A program made the translations under genes and the position numbers. A DNA stretch of 37,234 nt from Rodentibacter rarus (lineage in GTDB: Bacteria > Pseudomonadota > Gammaproteobacteria > Enterobacterales > Pasteurellaceae), in NCBI RefSeq assembly GCF_001998965.1, contig NZ_MLHJ01000026.1:1-37234 (forward strand). The letters run 5' to 3'. Numbering within the stretch: the stretch's first letter is position 1; the number at the start of each line of letters is the position of its first letter. The notes beneath the pieces are model-generated. The model was given only the letters and a program-made list of their open reading frames with translations. It did no database searches and had not been told where the DNA came from. Shown here piece after piece: positions 1 to 8,377 of this stretch.

Positions 1-107
1 TGCACAATGTTGCTTTTTGTTATCTTGTAGGGACACACTGCGTGTGTCCGAATTTTAACATATTGAAATAATTGATTTTTATAACGGACACACGCAGTGT
101 GTCCCTA
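1..107. repeat. Dispersed hairpin repeat with inverted arms
   Basis: Two 23-bp arms, 28-50 and 85-107, are exact reverse complements separated by 34 bases. Each arm contains its own imperfect palindrome (GGACACAC-TGC-GTGTGTCC), so either a large or two small hairpins could form. The left flank (1-39) recurs with few differences at 37196-37234. No coding potential is seen in 1-200. It looks like a dispersed intergenic repeat rather than a gene; its function is unknown. Confidence 0.7.
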
Positions 108-200
108 CGTTCAGTTAAAATTTCTGTTTTTGTGCATTTACTACATAATACCGAGTGTTATGACCGCACCTTGCTCGTTATCACCACTTATTTTTCTTAG

Positions 201-223
201 AAAAAGGCTTTCACGGCCTTTTT
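201..223 (-). terminator. Rho-independent terminator of the sulfatase-fold gene
   Basis: Read on the minus strand, the arms AAAAAGGC (216-223) and GCCTTTTT (201-208) flank a seven-base loop and run into a T-rich tail. The stem overlaps the stop codon at 211-213, so it would end the minus-strand unit. Confidence 0.65.
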
Positions 224-2148
224 TCTGATTTATCCTCCAATTGATACAATCGGTTTTTATATAAATAACTTCCAAGCAATGCATATGCCAAAGCCTCTTT
301 TTTCATTTCTTCCGGTACGGTTTTTTCTGTGAGGGTTGCTTTGGTTTTATCGTAATAATAGCCCTGAGCCGCTTTATTCGGCATTTGGATCACCACATCA
401 CCGTTACTTTTCATTAAGGCTTGTGTTTGATCAAATTGCATAATGGCACGATCAGGATCAACATTTTTCGTTAAATCAAACCCGATCATCGGGTAATTTC
501 CCTGTCCGCCAGCCAAAGAAAGCAAAGTTGTCGGAATATCAATTTGGCTCACCAAACGGCTATCACGGCGTGGCTCAATGCCCTCCCCTAAGATTAATGC
601 CGGAATATGAAAATGCTTAATTGGCATTAATTGCGCACCGGCAACCCGAGAGTCATGATCGGCAATCACCAAGAAAATGGTGTCTTTCCAATAATTCGAT
701 TTTTTCGCTAATTCAAAAAAATGTCCAATCGCATAATCGGCATATTTCGCTGTATTATTTCTCGTGGCTTTCGGTTGTTCGTAGAGTTCAATTTTGCCGT
801 CCGGAAATTCAAAAGGATCGTGATGACTTGAGCTAAACACAAGGCTGAAAAAAGGTTTTCCTTCATCCTGTAATTTGCTGAAGGTTTCATGGGCTTTGTC
901 AAATAAATCTTCGTCACTCACGCCCCAAGTGGCGGTAAATTTGGGATTGTTATAATCCTGTTGATCAATAATGGTTTTAAACCCATTGCCATAGAAGAAA
1001 CTCGCCATATTATCAAAGTGCTTTTCACCACCATAAATGAAGGAGGTGTCATAGCCTTGTTTGGCAAGAAAATCGGCAATAGTAAAAAAATCACTTTGTG
1101 CATTATTTAATTTCACCACAGCACGTGCCGGGGTGGGCGTAAAACCGGTTGTGACGGCTTCAATTCCCCGCACAGAGCGAGTGCCTGTGGCATAGAGATT
1201 TTCAAAAAACCCCCCCTCTTTGGCGAGTTTATCGATATTCGGTGAAAGGGGTTTGCCACCTAAAGCACCGATAAATTGTGCACCAAGACTTTCTTGTAAC
1301 AGGATCACAATATTTTTAGGCTTTCCTTGATAGGTGGCGATATTTTGAGTGAGGGTAGGAAATTTATCGGAAATATAATCACTCTCCGGTCTGCCTCGGA
1401 CAGCTTTGATAATACGCAACATCTCATCGGTATCCATTTTGCCGTACACCGCTGAGGAATTTTCTTCATCTTTAAATTGTTGTGCGGCATAAAGCACCGA
1501 ATAACCGGAATTTAAGACCAAAGAATTGACTAAGGCATCGGAAGAAAACGCCACCATTGCCGGGTTTATTCCACGATGTTGCAAGGTTGAACGAGCCCCC
1601 AAGAAACTGACAGCGATAACCAATAATGCCACCACCGGACGCCATTTCCAACTCATCGGGCGTAAATCCTTCACTGCCCAACCGGAAATTTTCCAGTAAA
1701 TCACTGTGGCTAAAACGGTAAAAACAAGACCAAAAATGACCGCACTTTGATGTCCTTCCATGAGCATGGTAAAGACTTCTTTCGGATAAATAAGGTATTC
1801 AATGAATAAACGGTTCGGGCGGAAATCGTAGGTTTCAATAAAAGCGGGGGTGGCAATCTCCATAAAAAGAATAAACACGCTACCGAGCGTTAGCCAAGCT
1901 CGCAGGATTTTTTTCCAAAGCTCACTGGAGTGAAACAATACCGTGAGCAACGCAGGCACACCAAATAAGTAGCATAGTGCGACCACATCAATGCGTATCC
2001 CTTGCACAAATAGCGCCACCCAACCCTCAACCGCAGAAACACGGTCAGCTTGCCAGAGGGCTAATCCCAAACGGGATAAAGAAAAAATAAAAAGATTGAT
2101 CAACACAAAAAGGAAGATCGGAAATAAAGGGGAACGTTGAGGTTTCAT
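211..2148 (-). CDS. LtaS/MdoB-like membrane sulfatase-fold transferase
   Basis: This 645-residue protein has about five hydrophobic helices in its first 185 residues, followed by a large alkaline-phosphatase/sulfatase-type domain. Typical metal and nucleophile positions are visible: Glu286 in VILLQES, a candidate nucleophile Thr321 in TGTRSVRG, the His pair in SSSHHDPFEF, and the Asp-His pair in VIADHDS. Members of this superfamily (lipoteichoic acid synthase LtaS, phosphoglycerol transferase MdoB/OpgB, phosphoethanolamine transferases) move polar head groups from phospholipid to an acceptor with the catalytic domain outside the inner membrane. In a Gram-negative cell the acceptor would be a periplasmic glycan or lipid; which one cannot be told here. 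It is the last gene of a minus-strand run with the Sel1 and YwiC-like genes, 66 bases after the Sel1 gene. The fold is secure; the substrate is not. Confidence 0.8.
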   Translation of the reverse strand: MKPQRSPLFPIFLFVLINLFIFSLSRLGLALWQADRVSAVEGWVALFVQGIRIDVVALCYLFGVPALLTVLFHSSELWKKILRAWLTLGSVFILFMEIATPAFIETYDFRPNRLFIEYLIYPKEVFTMLMEGHQSAVIFGLVFTVLATVIYWKISGWAVKDLRPMSWKWRPVVALLVIAVSFLGARSTLQHRGINPAMVAFSSDALVNSLVLNSGYSVLYAAQQFKDEENSSAVYGKMDTDEMLRIIKAVRGRPESDYISDKFPTLTQNIATYQGKPKNIVILLQESLGAQFIGALGGKPLSPNIDKLAKEGGFFENLYATGTRSVRGIEAVTTGFTPTPARAVVKLNNAQSDFFTIADFLAKQGYDTSFIYGGEKHFDNMASFFYGNGFKTIIDQQDYNNPKFTATWGVSDEDLFDKAHETFSKLQDEGKPFFSLVFSSSHHDPFEFPDGKIELYEQPKATRNNTAKYADYAIGHFFELAKKSNYWKDTIFLVIADHDSRVAGAQLMPIKHFHIPALILGEGIEPRRDSRLVSQIDIPTTLLSLAGGQGNYPMIGFDLTKNVDPDRAIMQFDQTQALMKSNGDVVIQMPNKAAQGYYYDKTKATLTEKTVPEEMKKEALAYALLGSYLYKNRLYQLEDKSEKRP

Positions 2149-2214
2149 AAAGTTCTCTTTTTTGTATGTGATGGAATTTTCCCCATTTAAGGGGTATTTT
2201 CACCGCCGTTTAGC

Positions 2215-2874
2215 TCAACGAAGACGTAATAATCGTTGCTCGGCGGTTTTTCTCACCTCATTGGAAATATCTTGTGAAATCAGCACTTCACGATACATTA
2301 ATGAAGCGAGGGATTTATTGACCTTGGTGCCGATGCCTTCTTCATAGAAGATCCCTAAACGCAATTTAGCGATAGGATTATCCAAATCCACCGCTTTTTT
2401 CACCCATTCAAAGGCTTTGATTTCATTTTTTTGATTAAGGTAAATTTCAGAGAGCATCATCATGGCATCTAAATCTCTCGATTTCGCCGTGGTTTCAAAT
2501 AATTTAATCGCTTGAGGAATATCTTTTTTAACATAGCCCCCTTGATAATACATCATGGCTAAATTATTAATGGCACGAATACTGCCTCGCTCTGCTGCTT
2601 CACTAAACCACCAATAGGCTTTTTCTTGATCCTTCTGTACACCACGTCCCAGGTTATACAACATACCCAAATTGCTTTGTGCCATCACATTTCCCTCAAG
2701 GGCTAGGGGCTGCATAATATTAAAGACGGATTTCCAATCCTGCTTATTGGCAAAATCCTGTGCCATATCCAGACGTTGTTGATCGGTCAATTTTTCCATA
2801 GGGTTTGTCTTTTCCCCTTGAGAAAAGGTTGAAAACGAGAAAAGTGCGGTCAAAATAAGAAATGATTTTTTCAT
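2215..2874 (-). CDS. Secreted Sel1-like repeat protein
   Basis: The 219-residue product begins with a clear signal peptide ([20 protein letters not shown]). Sel1-type helical repeats follow from about residue 65 to 190, with the usual A-x-x-x-L-G-x-x-Y pattern, for example [14 protein letters not shown] and [13 protein letters not shown]. Sel1/TPR-like solenoids act as protein-interaction scaffolds, here probably in the periplasm. An uptake signal sequence lies in the signal-peptide codons (2842-2850). It sits 24 bases after the YwiC-like gene and may be co-transcribed with it. No partner can be named. Confidence 0.8.
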   Translation of the reverse strand: MKKSFLILTALFSFSTFSQGEKTNPMEKLTDQQRLDMAQDFANKQDWKSVFNIMQPLALEGNVMAQSNLGMLYNLGRGVQKDQEKAYWWFSEAAERGSIRAINNLAMMYYQGGYVKKDIPQAIKLFETTAKSRDLDAMMMLSEIYLNQKNEIKAFEWVKKAVDLDNPIAKLRLGIFYEEGIGTKVNKSLASLMYREVLISQDISNEVRKTAEQRLLRLR

Positions 2875-2898
2875 GGTATTTATCCTACTATCTGTAAA

Positions 2899-3615
2899 CT
2901 ATAACGTACCGAGCAAAAGAAAAATAAAAAAAATGGCGGTGATAACGAACTCCATTAGACCGACTTGTTTAACAGAAAGTTTCTTTCTCGGCAAATAAAT
3001 CGCACGGATCCACCCCACGCCAAATGCCAACATCAAATAACCTTGTTCGATGACTGCAAAATAAGCCACAAGGACAGTATGAAAGAAGATGGAAACCCTC
3101 CAATAACGGGGATTTTTCCTCTCCCGCATCATAGATTTGACATAAAGTGTGGTGCCAATAAAAAATAGCGTAGGATAAGTCGCAACCCACCCCATTTGGG
3201 CATCAAAAGTGCGGTCAGAAAAATAATAAGATCCCATACCGGCAAGGGCAAAAATCGCAATGCCGGCAAAGTCGTTCAACAAATGGCGTTCGTTTTTTTG
3301 TTTGATGTAATAAATATTGATACCGACAAAAGGCAACATCGCCGCCCCGAAATAAAGTATTTTTCCGTTATAAAACAAGGCAGGGAGAGCAAAAAGAAAA
3401 GTTGCTATGGCATAAATCATTGCCCACTTTCGATATAGTGGATTATTTTTATCTTTAAACAAACTCAAGAAAGGATAAGACATTAAATAAAGTGCGCACC
3501 AAGCCAAAAATAAAAAGCTATGTGCCCACACAGGATGCGCCAACAACATCCCATAAAGAAAAGGTAACAATGCCATAACCATGGCACCGTGCTGATGAGA
3601 AATAAATAATTTCAT
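2899..3615 (-). CDS. YwiC-like integral membrane protein
   Basis: This 238-residue protein is almost entirely hydrophobic, with roughly seven or eight membrane helices. It opens with ISHQHGAMVMALLPFL, the His-Gln-His-Gly-Ala start typical of the YwiC-like family. The biochemical function of this family is not established. It is the first gene of the minus-strand run leading into the Sel1 and sulfatase-fold genes and is divergent from the ridA-like gene, with 121 bases between them. An uptake signal (3207-3215) falls inside the gene. Confidence 0.7.
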   Translation of the reverse strand: MKLFISHQHGAMVMALLPFLYGMLLAHPVWAHSFLFLAWCALYLMSYPFLSLFKDKNNPLYRKWAMIYAIATFLFALPALFYNGKILYFGAAMLPFVGINIYYIKQKNERHLLNDFAGIAIFALAGMGSYYFSDRTFDAQMGWVATYPTLFFIGTTLYVKSMMRERKNPRYWRVSIFFHTVLVAYFAVIEQGYLMLAFGVGWIRAIYLPRKKLSVKQVGLMEFVITAIFFIFLLLGTL

Positions 3616-3736
3616 AGTGATTTTAGCTGAAAATAATTATCGGGAATTCTACGCTGTTTACATAAGATTTACAAAAACCACGCAGCCCTTTAGAATGCAA
3701 AAAATCCCAAACCGAAGGAAATAGAAGGAAATAATA

Positions 3737-4087
3737 ATGACCATTCAACGTATCCGACCAAGTTCACGTTTTTGTGAAGTTTCGATTCATAACGGTGTGG
3801 CTTATTTTGCTGGACAAGTTCCGGAAACCACCGTAGAAAAAAATGCTTACGAACAAACCAAGGAAGTGCTTTCACTCATCGATCAATTGCTGGTGGAAAT
3901 CGGTTCTCATAAAAGCCATATTCTTAATGCCCAAGTGTTTCTTGCGGATATGCAAGACTATGCACAATTCAATCAAGCTTGGGATGAGTGGGTTGATGTT
4001 GAAAATCCGCCAAGCCGAGCCACGGTGGAAGCCAAACTTGCCATATCAGCGTGGAAGGTAGAAATAGTCATCACTGCGGCGGTTTAA
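3737..4087 (+). CDS. RidA-family (YjgF/YER057c/UK114) protein
   Basis: The 116-residue product matches the RidA/YoaB-like family in length and in its C-terminal signature PPSRATVEAKLA, whose Arg94 corresponds to the arginine that binds the substrate carboxylate in RidA. Canonical RidA speeds hydrolysis of reactive enamine/imine intermediates made by PLP enzymes. This member resembles the YoaB-type branch more than RidA itself, so the same chemistry is likely but not certain. The start is preceded by AGAAGGAAATAATA, a good ribosome-binding site. The next gene, zapG, starts 85 bases downstream. Confidence 0.8.
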   Translation: MTIQRIRPSSRFCEVSIHNGVAYFAGQVPETTVEKNAYEQTKEVLSLIDQLLVEIGSHKSHILNAQVFLADMQDYAQFNQAWDEWVDVENPPSRATVEAKLAISAWKVEIVITAAV

Positions 4088-4172
4088 TCGTGAATTTGTG
4101 ATCCATTGCAAAGAAATTTTTTTTCATTTGTTTTACAATCCAAACATTCTCACACAGTAAAAGGAGTAAATT

Positions 4173-4577
4173 ATGCAAACTTGGACAACTGAAATGTGGC
4201 AAGCCGCCGGTATTGGGCTTATTGCCGGCGTGATTATCGGCTACTTGATTTTACGTTTAACCAAGGCTTCCGTTAAACAACAAGTGAAAACGGAAACAGA
4301 GCTTAAAAGCGTAAAAGCCCAACTTGATAATCAAAATGAACAATTGGAAAAACACTTTGCTGAAAGCGCAGAATTGTTTAAAACCCTCATTGGCGACTAT
4401 CAAAAACTCTATCGTCACTATGCCCAATCTTCCGATACCTTATTAGGAAAAAAACCAAGGGGCTTATTCACTCAGCAATTAATCACAGCTACGGATAAAC
4501 CACAAGAGGAGCCGCCACGGGATTATTCTGAAGGCTCATCGGGTTTATTTAAGCCGAATGAAGAAAAGAATCAATAA
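4173..4577 (+). CDS. zapG: ZapG/YhcB (DUF1043) inner-membrane envelope/division protein
   Basis: This 134-residue protein has a single N-terminal membrane helix (about residues 10-28, with GIGLIAGVIIGYLIL), then a charged coiled-coil-like stretch (residues 30-75) containing FKTLIGDYQKLYRHYA, and ends in a disordered tail. This layout is that of YhcB/ZapG, a gammaproteobacterial envelope protein linked to cell division, envelope biogenesis and phospholipid balance. AAGGAG lies seven bases ahead of the ATG. A hairpin terminator follows at 4617. The neighbouring ridA-like gene is on the same strand, but the 85-base gap leaves room for a separate promoter. Confidence 0.85.
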   Translation: MQTWTTEMWQAAGIGLIAGVIIGYLILRLTKASVKQQVKTETELKSVKAQLDNQNEQLEKHFAESAELFKTLIGDYQKLYRHYAQSSDTLLGKKPRGLFTQQLITATDKPQEEPPRDYSEGSSGLFKPNEEKNQ

Positions 4578-4616
4578 ATCGCATTCAGTCACCATCGTAC
4601 AAAAATTTAATCTCTT

Positions 4617-4650
4617 AATTGCCCATAAATTTATGGGCAATTGCATTTTT
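4617..4650 (+). terminator. Hairpin terminator after zapG
   Basis: The segment 4617-4642 is a perfect palindrome built around ATTGCCCATAAATTTATGGG, followed by a GCATTTTT tail. Its position 40 bases after the zapG stop suits a rho-independent terminator. Confidence 0.55.
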
Positions 4651-4674
4651 CATCACATTGATACAATCTGATTA

Positions 4675-4714
4675 TTGACTATATTCAATGATGATATCCA
4701 TCCTTGTTTAGGAT
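4675..4714 (+). promoter_or_regulatory. Candidate FNR-activated promoter of hypA
   Basis: TTGACTATATTCAA at 4675-4688 matches the FNR consensus TTGAT-N4-ATCAA at eight of ten specified bases. A -10-like TAGGAT lies at 4709-4714, with its centre 30 bases from the centre of the box. That spacing fits a class II FNR promoter, with the site near -41.5. A second FNR-like box precedes hypB. Binding is inferred from sequence only. Confidence 0.4.
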
Positions 4715-4747
4715 TGCAGAATACCGTGGATTTTTTTGGGGAAAACA

Positions 4748-5089
4748 ATGCACGAACTATCACTTTGCCAAAATATACTGGAAATTGTGGAACAACAATG
4801 CCAAACGCATAATATCAACAAAGTAACCGATCTTTGGTTAGAAATTGGCACGCTTTCTTGTGTAGAACCCGATGCCCTTAAATTTTGTTTTGATATGGCT
4901 TGCCAAAACACCCCGGCTGAAGGCTGTAAATTGCATCTCATCCCAATTGCAGCAAAAGCCTGGTGTTGGCAATGTGAAACGGTGGTAGAAATCCAAACTC
5001 ATCACGATGTTTGCCCTCAATGTGCGAGCACAAATTTGCAGCGGCAAACCGGTGATGAGCTCAGAATTAAAGAAATGGCATTTGAATAA
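4748..5089 (+). CDS. hypA: Hydrogenase nickel-incorporation protein HypA
   Basis: HypA is a small nickel metallochaperone that works with HypB to load nickel into the large subunit of [NiFe]-hydrogenase. The N-terminus MHELSL is the conserved start, whose Met1-His2 backbone and side chain bind nickel, so I place the start at the ATG at 4748 (113 residues) and not at an upstream in-frame TTG at 4736. A structural zinc site is visible as CWQC and CPQC. A short GGGG stretch six bases upstream could serve as ribosome-binding site. The gene is alone on the plus strand and converges on hypE, an unusual separation from hypB-D-E. Confidence 0.93.
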   Translation: MHELSLCQNILEIVEQQCQTHNINKVTDLWLEIGTLSCVEPDALKFCFDMACQNTPAEGCKLHLIPIAAKAWCWQCETVVEIQTHHDVCPQCASTNLQRQTGDELRIKEMAFE

Positions 5090-5094
5090 AATAT

Positions 5095-5138
5095 AGCGTT
5101 TCCTTTTTTGGTTAAATCACTAAAAAACGCTTATTTTT
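5095..5138. terminator. Possible shared terminator between hypA and hypE
   Basis: AGCGTTT (5095-5101) and AAACGCT (5125-5131) form an inverted repeat in the 92-base gap between the convergent genes hypA and hypE. T-runs on the plus strand (TATTTTTC) and a weaker one on the minus strand would allow termination from either side. The loop is long (23 bases), so support is moderate. Confidence 0.35.
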
Positions 5139-5181
5139 CATTGAGTTATGAGAAGACATTCCCACTTTACTTGATTAAATA

Positions 5182-6195
5182 TCAACAAATTCTTGGCAAA
5201 GGCTCGTTTGTTGGTAAATCCAATAATCGACTCTGCCCAAAAATCCCGGTGATGCGTACTTTTCTATCCCCTGTCATCTCACCAATCACGGCGGCATTTT
5301 CGCCAAGGGGATGCGCTCGAAGTGCGGTCAAAATTTCCGATGTTTTTTCAGCGGCAGCAACAATCACTAATTTTCCTTCATTCGCAAAATTTAAGGCATC
5401 CAAACCAAGTAGTTCACAGATACCGCGCACTTCTTGGCGAATAGGTAAGGCTTGCTCATCAATCGTTACCCCTAGTTGTTGAGCCTGAGCAAATTCGTGT
5501 AGCACTGCATTCACGCCGCCACGAGTGGCATCACGCACAGCTTTTACGCCGTCCAATTCACGCAAACGCGCGATCAAGGGATAAAGCACGGCACAATCAC
5601 TTTTCAGAGCCGTTTGAATCCCTAAGTTTTCACGTAAATTAAGCATAGTTGCTCCATGATCGCCAATGGTGCCACTCACAATGATCTTATCACCGGATTG
5701 GATTTGATGAATCCCCCAATCAATCCCTTTAGGTATCACACCAAGCCCACTGGTATTAATGAAAATTTTATCTACCGCCCCTTTTTGTACGATTTTCGTA
5801 TCGCCTGTTACGATTTGGATCCCGGCTTCATGCGCAGTTTGTGCCATTGATTGAATAATCTGTTTTAATTCTGCCAAGGGTAAGCCTTCCTCTAAAATAA
5901 ATCCGCAAGAAAGGTATTGAGGTATCGCCCCACATACGGCGACATCATTCGCCGTGCCGCAAACTGCCAATTTACCAATATCCCCCCCCGGGAAAAAAAT
6001 GGGATCGATCACAAAACTATCGGTACTGAAAGATAACATTTCGCCTTGTTGTGCAAGAAAATCCAATGGAATCCGTGCTTGATCTTCTCCTTGCGCTAAA
6101 ATGGAGTTCGCAAAGGCTTCTACGAAATAATCTTGGATAAGTTGCTGCATTGCAAAACCGCCATTGCCGTGCGCCATAGTAATAAATTTACTCAT
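5182..6195 (-). CDS. hypE: Hydrogenase maturation protein HypE
   Basis: HypE takes a carbamoyl group from HypF on its C-terminal cysteine and dehydrates it to the thiocyanate that supplies CN ligands for the Ni-Fe site. The 337-residue product starts with the family motif ITMAHGNGG, has the PurM-like ATP-binding body (GTANDVAVCGA, VTGDTKIV, RDATRGGVN) and ends exactly in PLPRIC, the reactive C-terminal Cys337. It begins three bases after hypD (TAA-TAT-ATG), so the two are surely co-transcribed. An uptake signal lies at 5320-5328. Confidence 0.95.
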   Translation of the reverse strand: MSKFITMAHGNGGFAMQQLIQDYFVEAFANSILAQGEDQARIPLDFLAQQGEMLSFSTDSFVIDPIFFPGGDIGKLAVCGTANDVAVCGAIPQYLSCGFILEEGLPLAELKQIIQSMAQTAHEAGIQIVTGDTKIVQKGAVDKIFINTSGLGVIPKGIDWGIHQIQSGDKIIVSGTIGDHGATMLNLRENLGIQTALKSDCAVLYPLIARLRELDGVKAVRDATRGGVNAVLHEFAQAQQLGVTIDEQALPIRQEVRGICELLGLDALNFANEGKLVIVAAAEKTSEILTALRAHPLGENAAVIGEMTGDRKVRITGIFGQSRLLDLPTNEPLPRIC

Positions 6196-6198
6196 ATA

Positions 6199-7311
6199 TT
6201 ATTCTCTACGATATTGATAATAAGCGGCACACGCCCCTTCAGAAGAGACCATCAATGCCCCATAAGCATTATCAGGATGACAGCCTGTTCCAAATAATGG
6301 ACAATCAGAAGGTTTGCACCGTCCAATCAATACGTCTCCGCAACGGGAATTGGGATCATCCGCCACTTTTTGTGTTTGGCTTTGGAAGTGAATTTCTGCA
6401 TCAAACTGTCGATAATCCGCCGTTAATTCCACGCCGGATTGTTCAATTTCACCTAACCCACGCCATTCGCTACTTGATTTCAATTGAAAAACATCCCGCA
6501 TTGCATTTTGTGCCAAAAGGTTACCCTGATTCTCTACAATACGTTTGTACTGATTTTCAATTTCGCAACGTCCCTCTACAAATTGCTGAACGAGCATCAC
6601 GATTGCCTGCAAAATATCCAGGGGTTCAAACCCTGTAACCACAAAGGGTTTACGATATTTATCAACAATACTTTGATAGGGTTTGCAACCAATCACCATA
6701 CTCACGTGACCGGGCGCAATAAAACCGTCAATTTTTACCTGATCCTGAGCCAATAAACTATGCAATGTTGGAATAATGGTGATGTTTTGACAAACAATCC
6801 AAAAATTTTTTGTTCCGAGCTTTTTTGCCTGCTGAAGGGTGATTGCCGTGCTTGGCATTGTGGTTTCAAAACCGAGGGAAAAAAATACGACTGATTTATC
6901 GGGATGACGCTGTGCAATATTTAGCGCATCCAACGGAGAATACACAATGCGCACATCAGCGCCCCTTGATTTAGCCTCCAGTAATGAGCCTTTCCGCCCT
7001 CTTACCCGCATTGCATCACCAAATGTACAGAAAATCACATTCGGTTTGAGGGCAATTTCAATACACACATCAATCCGCCCCATAGGTAATACGCATACCG
7101 GACAGCCGGGACCGTGAATAAATTCAATGCTTTTCGGCAACAAACGATCAAGGCCAAATTTAAAGATAGTATGGGTATGCCCACCGCACACTTCCATTAA
7201 ATACAAGGGATTTTCCTCACTAAAGTGCGGTAATTTTTCCATCCATTTTTCAAGTTGTTTCACTAAACTGCGAGCAAGCTCGGGATGGCGAAATTCATCG
7301 ACAAATTTCAT
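6199..7311 (-). CDS. hypD: Hydrogenase maturation protein HypD
   Basis: HypD is the iron-sulfur scaffold on which, with HypC, the Fe(CN)2CO group of [NiFe]-hydrogenase is assembled. Conserved cysteine segments are present: MEVCGGHTHT, HGPGCPVCVLP and the C-terminal cluster RCGDVLIGRCKPSDCPLFG. I start it at the ATG at 7311 (MKFVDEF, 370 residues), the usual family start, with AAGGA seven bases ahead. A GTG at 7329 would add six residues but overlap the hypB stop. In most hyp operons hypC sits between hypB and hypD; here the gap is only ten bases and hypC is absent. Confidence 0.95.
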   Translation of the reverse strand: MKFVDEFRHPELARSLVKQLEKWMEKLPHFSEENPLYLMEVCGGHTHTIFKFGLDRLLPKSIEFIHGPGCPVCVLPMGRIDVCIEIALKPNVIFCTFGDAMRVRGRKGSLLEAKSRGADVRIVYSPLDALNIAQRHPDKSVVFFSLGFETTMPSTAITLQQAKKLGTKNFWIVCQNITIIPTLHSLLAQDQVKIDGFIAPGHVSMVIGCKPYQSIVDKYRKPFVVTGFEPLDILQAIVMLVQQFVEGRCEIENQYKRIVENQGNLLAQNAMRDVFQLKSSSEWRGLGEIEQSGVELTADYRQFDAEIHFQSQTQKVADDPNSRCGDVLIGRCKPSDCPLFGTGCHPDNAYGALMVSSEGACAAYYQYRRE

Positions 7312-7321
7312 TATCGGATCC

Positions 7322-8125
7322 TTATTCACTTTGTTGCGCTAACCACGCCAACCATTCATCCACCCCCTGCCCTGTCGTTGCAGAAAGCTGAATAATTTTA
7401 ATGTTGGGATTCACACGTTTTGCATTGGCAATACATTGGGCAACATCAAATGTTAAATAAGGCAATAAATCGACTTTGTTTAAGATCATCAGACTAGAGG
7501 CGGCAAACATATGGGGATATTTCAAAGGTTTATCTTCCCCTTCCGTGACAGATAAAATCACCACTTTTGCTTTTTCACCAAGGTCGAATTCTGACGGGCA
7601 AACCAGATTTCCCACGTTTTCAATAAACATAATACTATTTGATTGCGGACGTAATTTTACTATCGCCTCACCAACCATTTGCGCTTCAAGATGACATCCT
7701 TTACCTGTATTGACCTGAATGGCGGGTACGCCGGTGGCACGAATGCGATCCGCATCATTTTCCGTCTGTTGATCCCCTTCAATCACATAACAAGTGCGGT
7801 CATTTTTGAGTGCGTTTAACGTGGATACCAATAATGTGGTTTTACCGGAACCGGGGCTTGAGACTAAATTTAATGCCAAAATATGTTGTTTAGCAAAAAA
7901 CGTTCGATTTTGATTGGCAAATTGATTATTTTTGCCTAGCACATCTTGCTCAATTTTTAACAAGCGTTTCTGTGTATCATCAATTTCGACCGGTTGATTG
8001 AAATGAAAGGTGGAATGAGAAAAATTCGGTGTGCCCTGCTCATTATGCTCTTGTGTTGAATGCGAATGAGGCAATTCGCCAATACGAACTTGTTCGGGAT
8101 GTCCACAGCCACAGGTTGTACACAT
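7322..8125 (-). CDS. hypB: Hydrogenase nickel-incorporation GTPase HypB
   Basis: HypB is the GTPase that couples GTP hydrolysis to nickel delivery by HypA. The 267-residue protein begins with the CxxCGC metal site (MCTTCGCGH) and a short His-rich stretch (residues 19-41). It then shows the P-loop SSPGSGKTT (89-97), the metal-binding Cys144-His145 and Cys176 region ([14 protein letters not shown]), and the guanine-specificity motif NKVD (216-219). The start has a strong GGAGG site. It is the first gene of hypB-hypD-hypE, with an FNR-like box about 80 bases upstream. An uptake signal lies inside the gene (near 7793). Confidence 0.95.
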   Translation of the reverse strand: MCTTCGCGHPEQVRIGELPHSHSTQEHNEQGTPNFSHSTFHFNQPVEIDDTQKRLLKIEQDVLGKNNQFANQNRTFFAKQHILALNLVSSPGSGKTTLLVSTLNALKNDRTCYVIEGDQQTENDADRIRATGVPAIQVNTGKGCHLEAQMVGEAIVKLRPQSNSIMFIENVGNLVCPSEFDLGEKAKVVILSVTEGEDKPLKYPHMFAASSLMILNKVDLLPYLTFDVAQCIANAKRVNPNIKIIQLSATTGQGVDEWLAWLAQQSE

Positions 8126-8175
8126 AGATCCTCCATTGTTGTGGATGCTGAAAATAATTCAACAAATTTTTAACA

Positions 8176-8216
8176 AGCATAACATAATTTAAATTTGTTT
8201 CTTTGACGAGGATCAC
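8176..8216 (-). promoter_or_regulatory. Candidate FNR-activated promoter of hypB-hypD-hypE
   Basis: Plus-strand TTGACGAGGATCAC (8203-8216) matches the FNR consensus at eight of ten specified bases. On the minus strand a -10-like TATGCT lies at 8181-8176, 31 bases centre to centre from the box, as expected for class II FNR activation. The predicted transcript would start near 8168, about 43 bases before the hypB ATG. The box overlaps the end of the 51-codon frame at 8213-8368. Confidence 0.45.
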
Positions 8217-8368
8217 AAACTGATAATTTCATCGACTAATTCAATTAAAGCATAGTAGGAATTTAAAATATCAAGCAAAAAATAAACCGTATTTAATTCA
8301 TCATCAAATACGGTTTTATCGGTCTCTGGATCGCTAAATAATAGCGCAATTTTGACCGCACTTGGCAT
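8213..8368 (-). CDS. Possible 51-residue small ORF (doubtful)
   Basis: An open frame of 51 codons starts nine bases after the stop of the opacity-type porin gene and would encode an acidic, leucine-rich peptide beginning MPSAVKIALLF and ending in ELVDEIISL. Arguments against a real gene: its codons 3-5 are simply an uptake signal, the ribosome-binding site is poor (TTGGACT), and a strong terminator hairpin (8284-8316) lies in its middle. Arguments for: even amino-acid use and translational coupling distance. I do not recognise a family. Confidence 0.2.
   Translation of the reverse strand: MPSAVKIALLFSDPETDKTVFDDELNTVYFLLDILNSYYALIELVDEIISL
8276..8316 (-). terminator. Rho-independent terminator of the porin gene
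   Basis: Read on the minus strand, an 11-bp perfect stem (AAACCGTATTT with AAATACGGTTT) and an 11-base loop run into ATTTTTTGC. It lies about 60 bases beyond the porin stop codon and ahead of the hypB promoter. Confidence 0.75.
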
Positions 8369-8377
8369 AGTCCAAAA

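Noticed and set aside
4736-4747. Upstream in-frame TTG start for hypA
   Set aside because: It would bury the conserved Met1-His2 nickel-binding N-terminus; the ATG at 4748 gives the standard protein.
5108-5482. 124-codon plus-strand frame after hypA
   Set aside because: Antisense to the well-conserved hypE C-terminus and without a ribosome-binding site.
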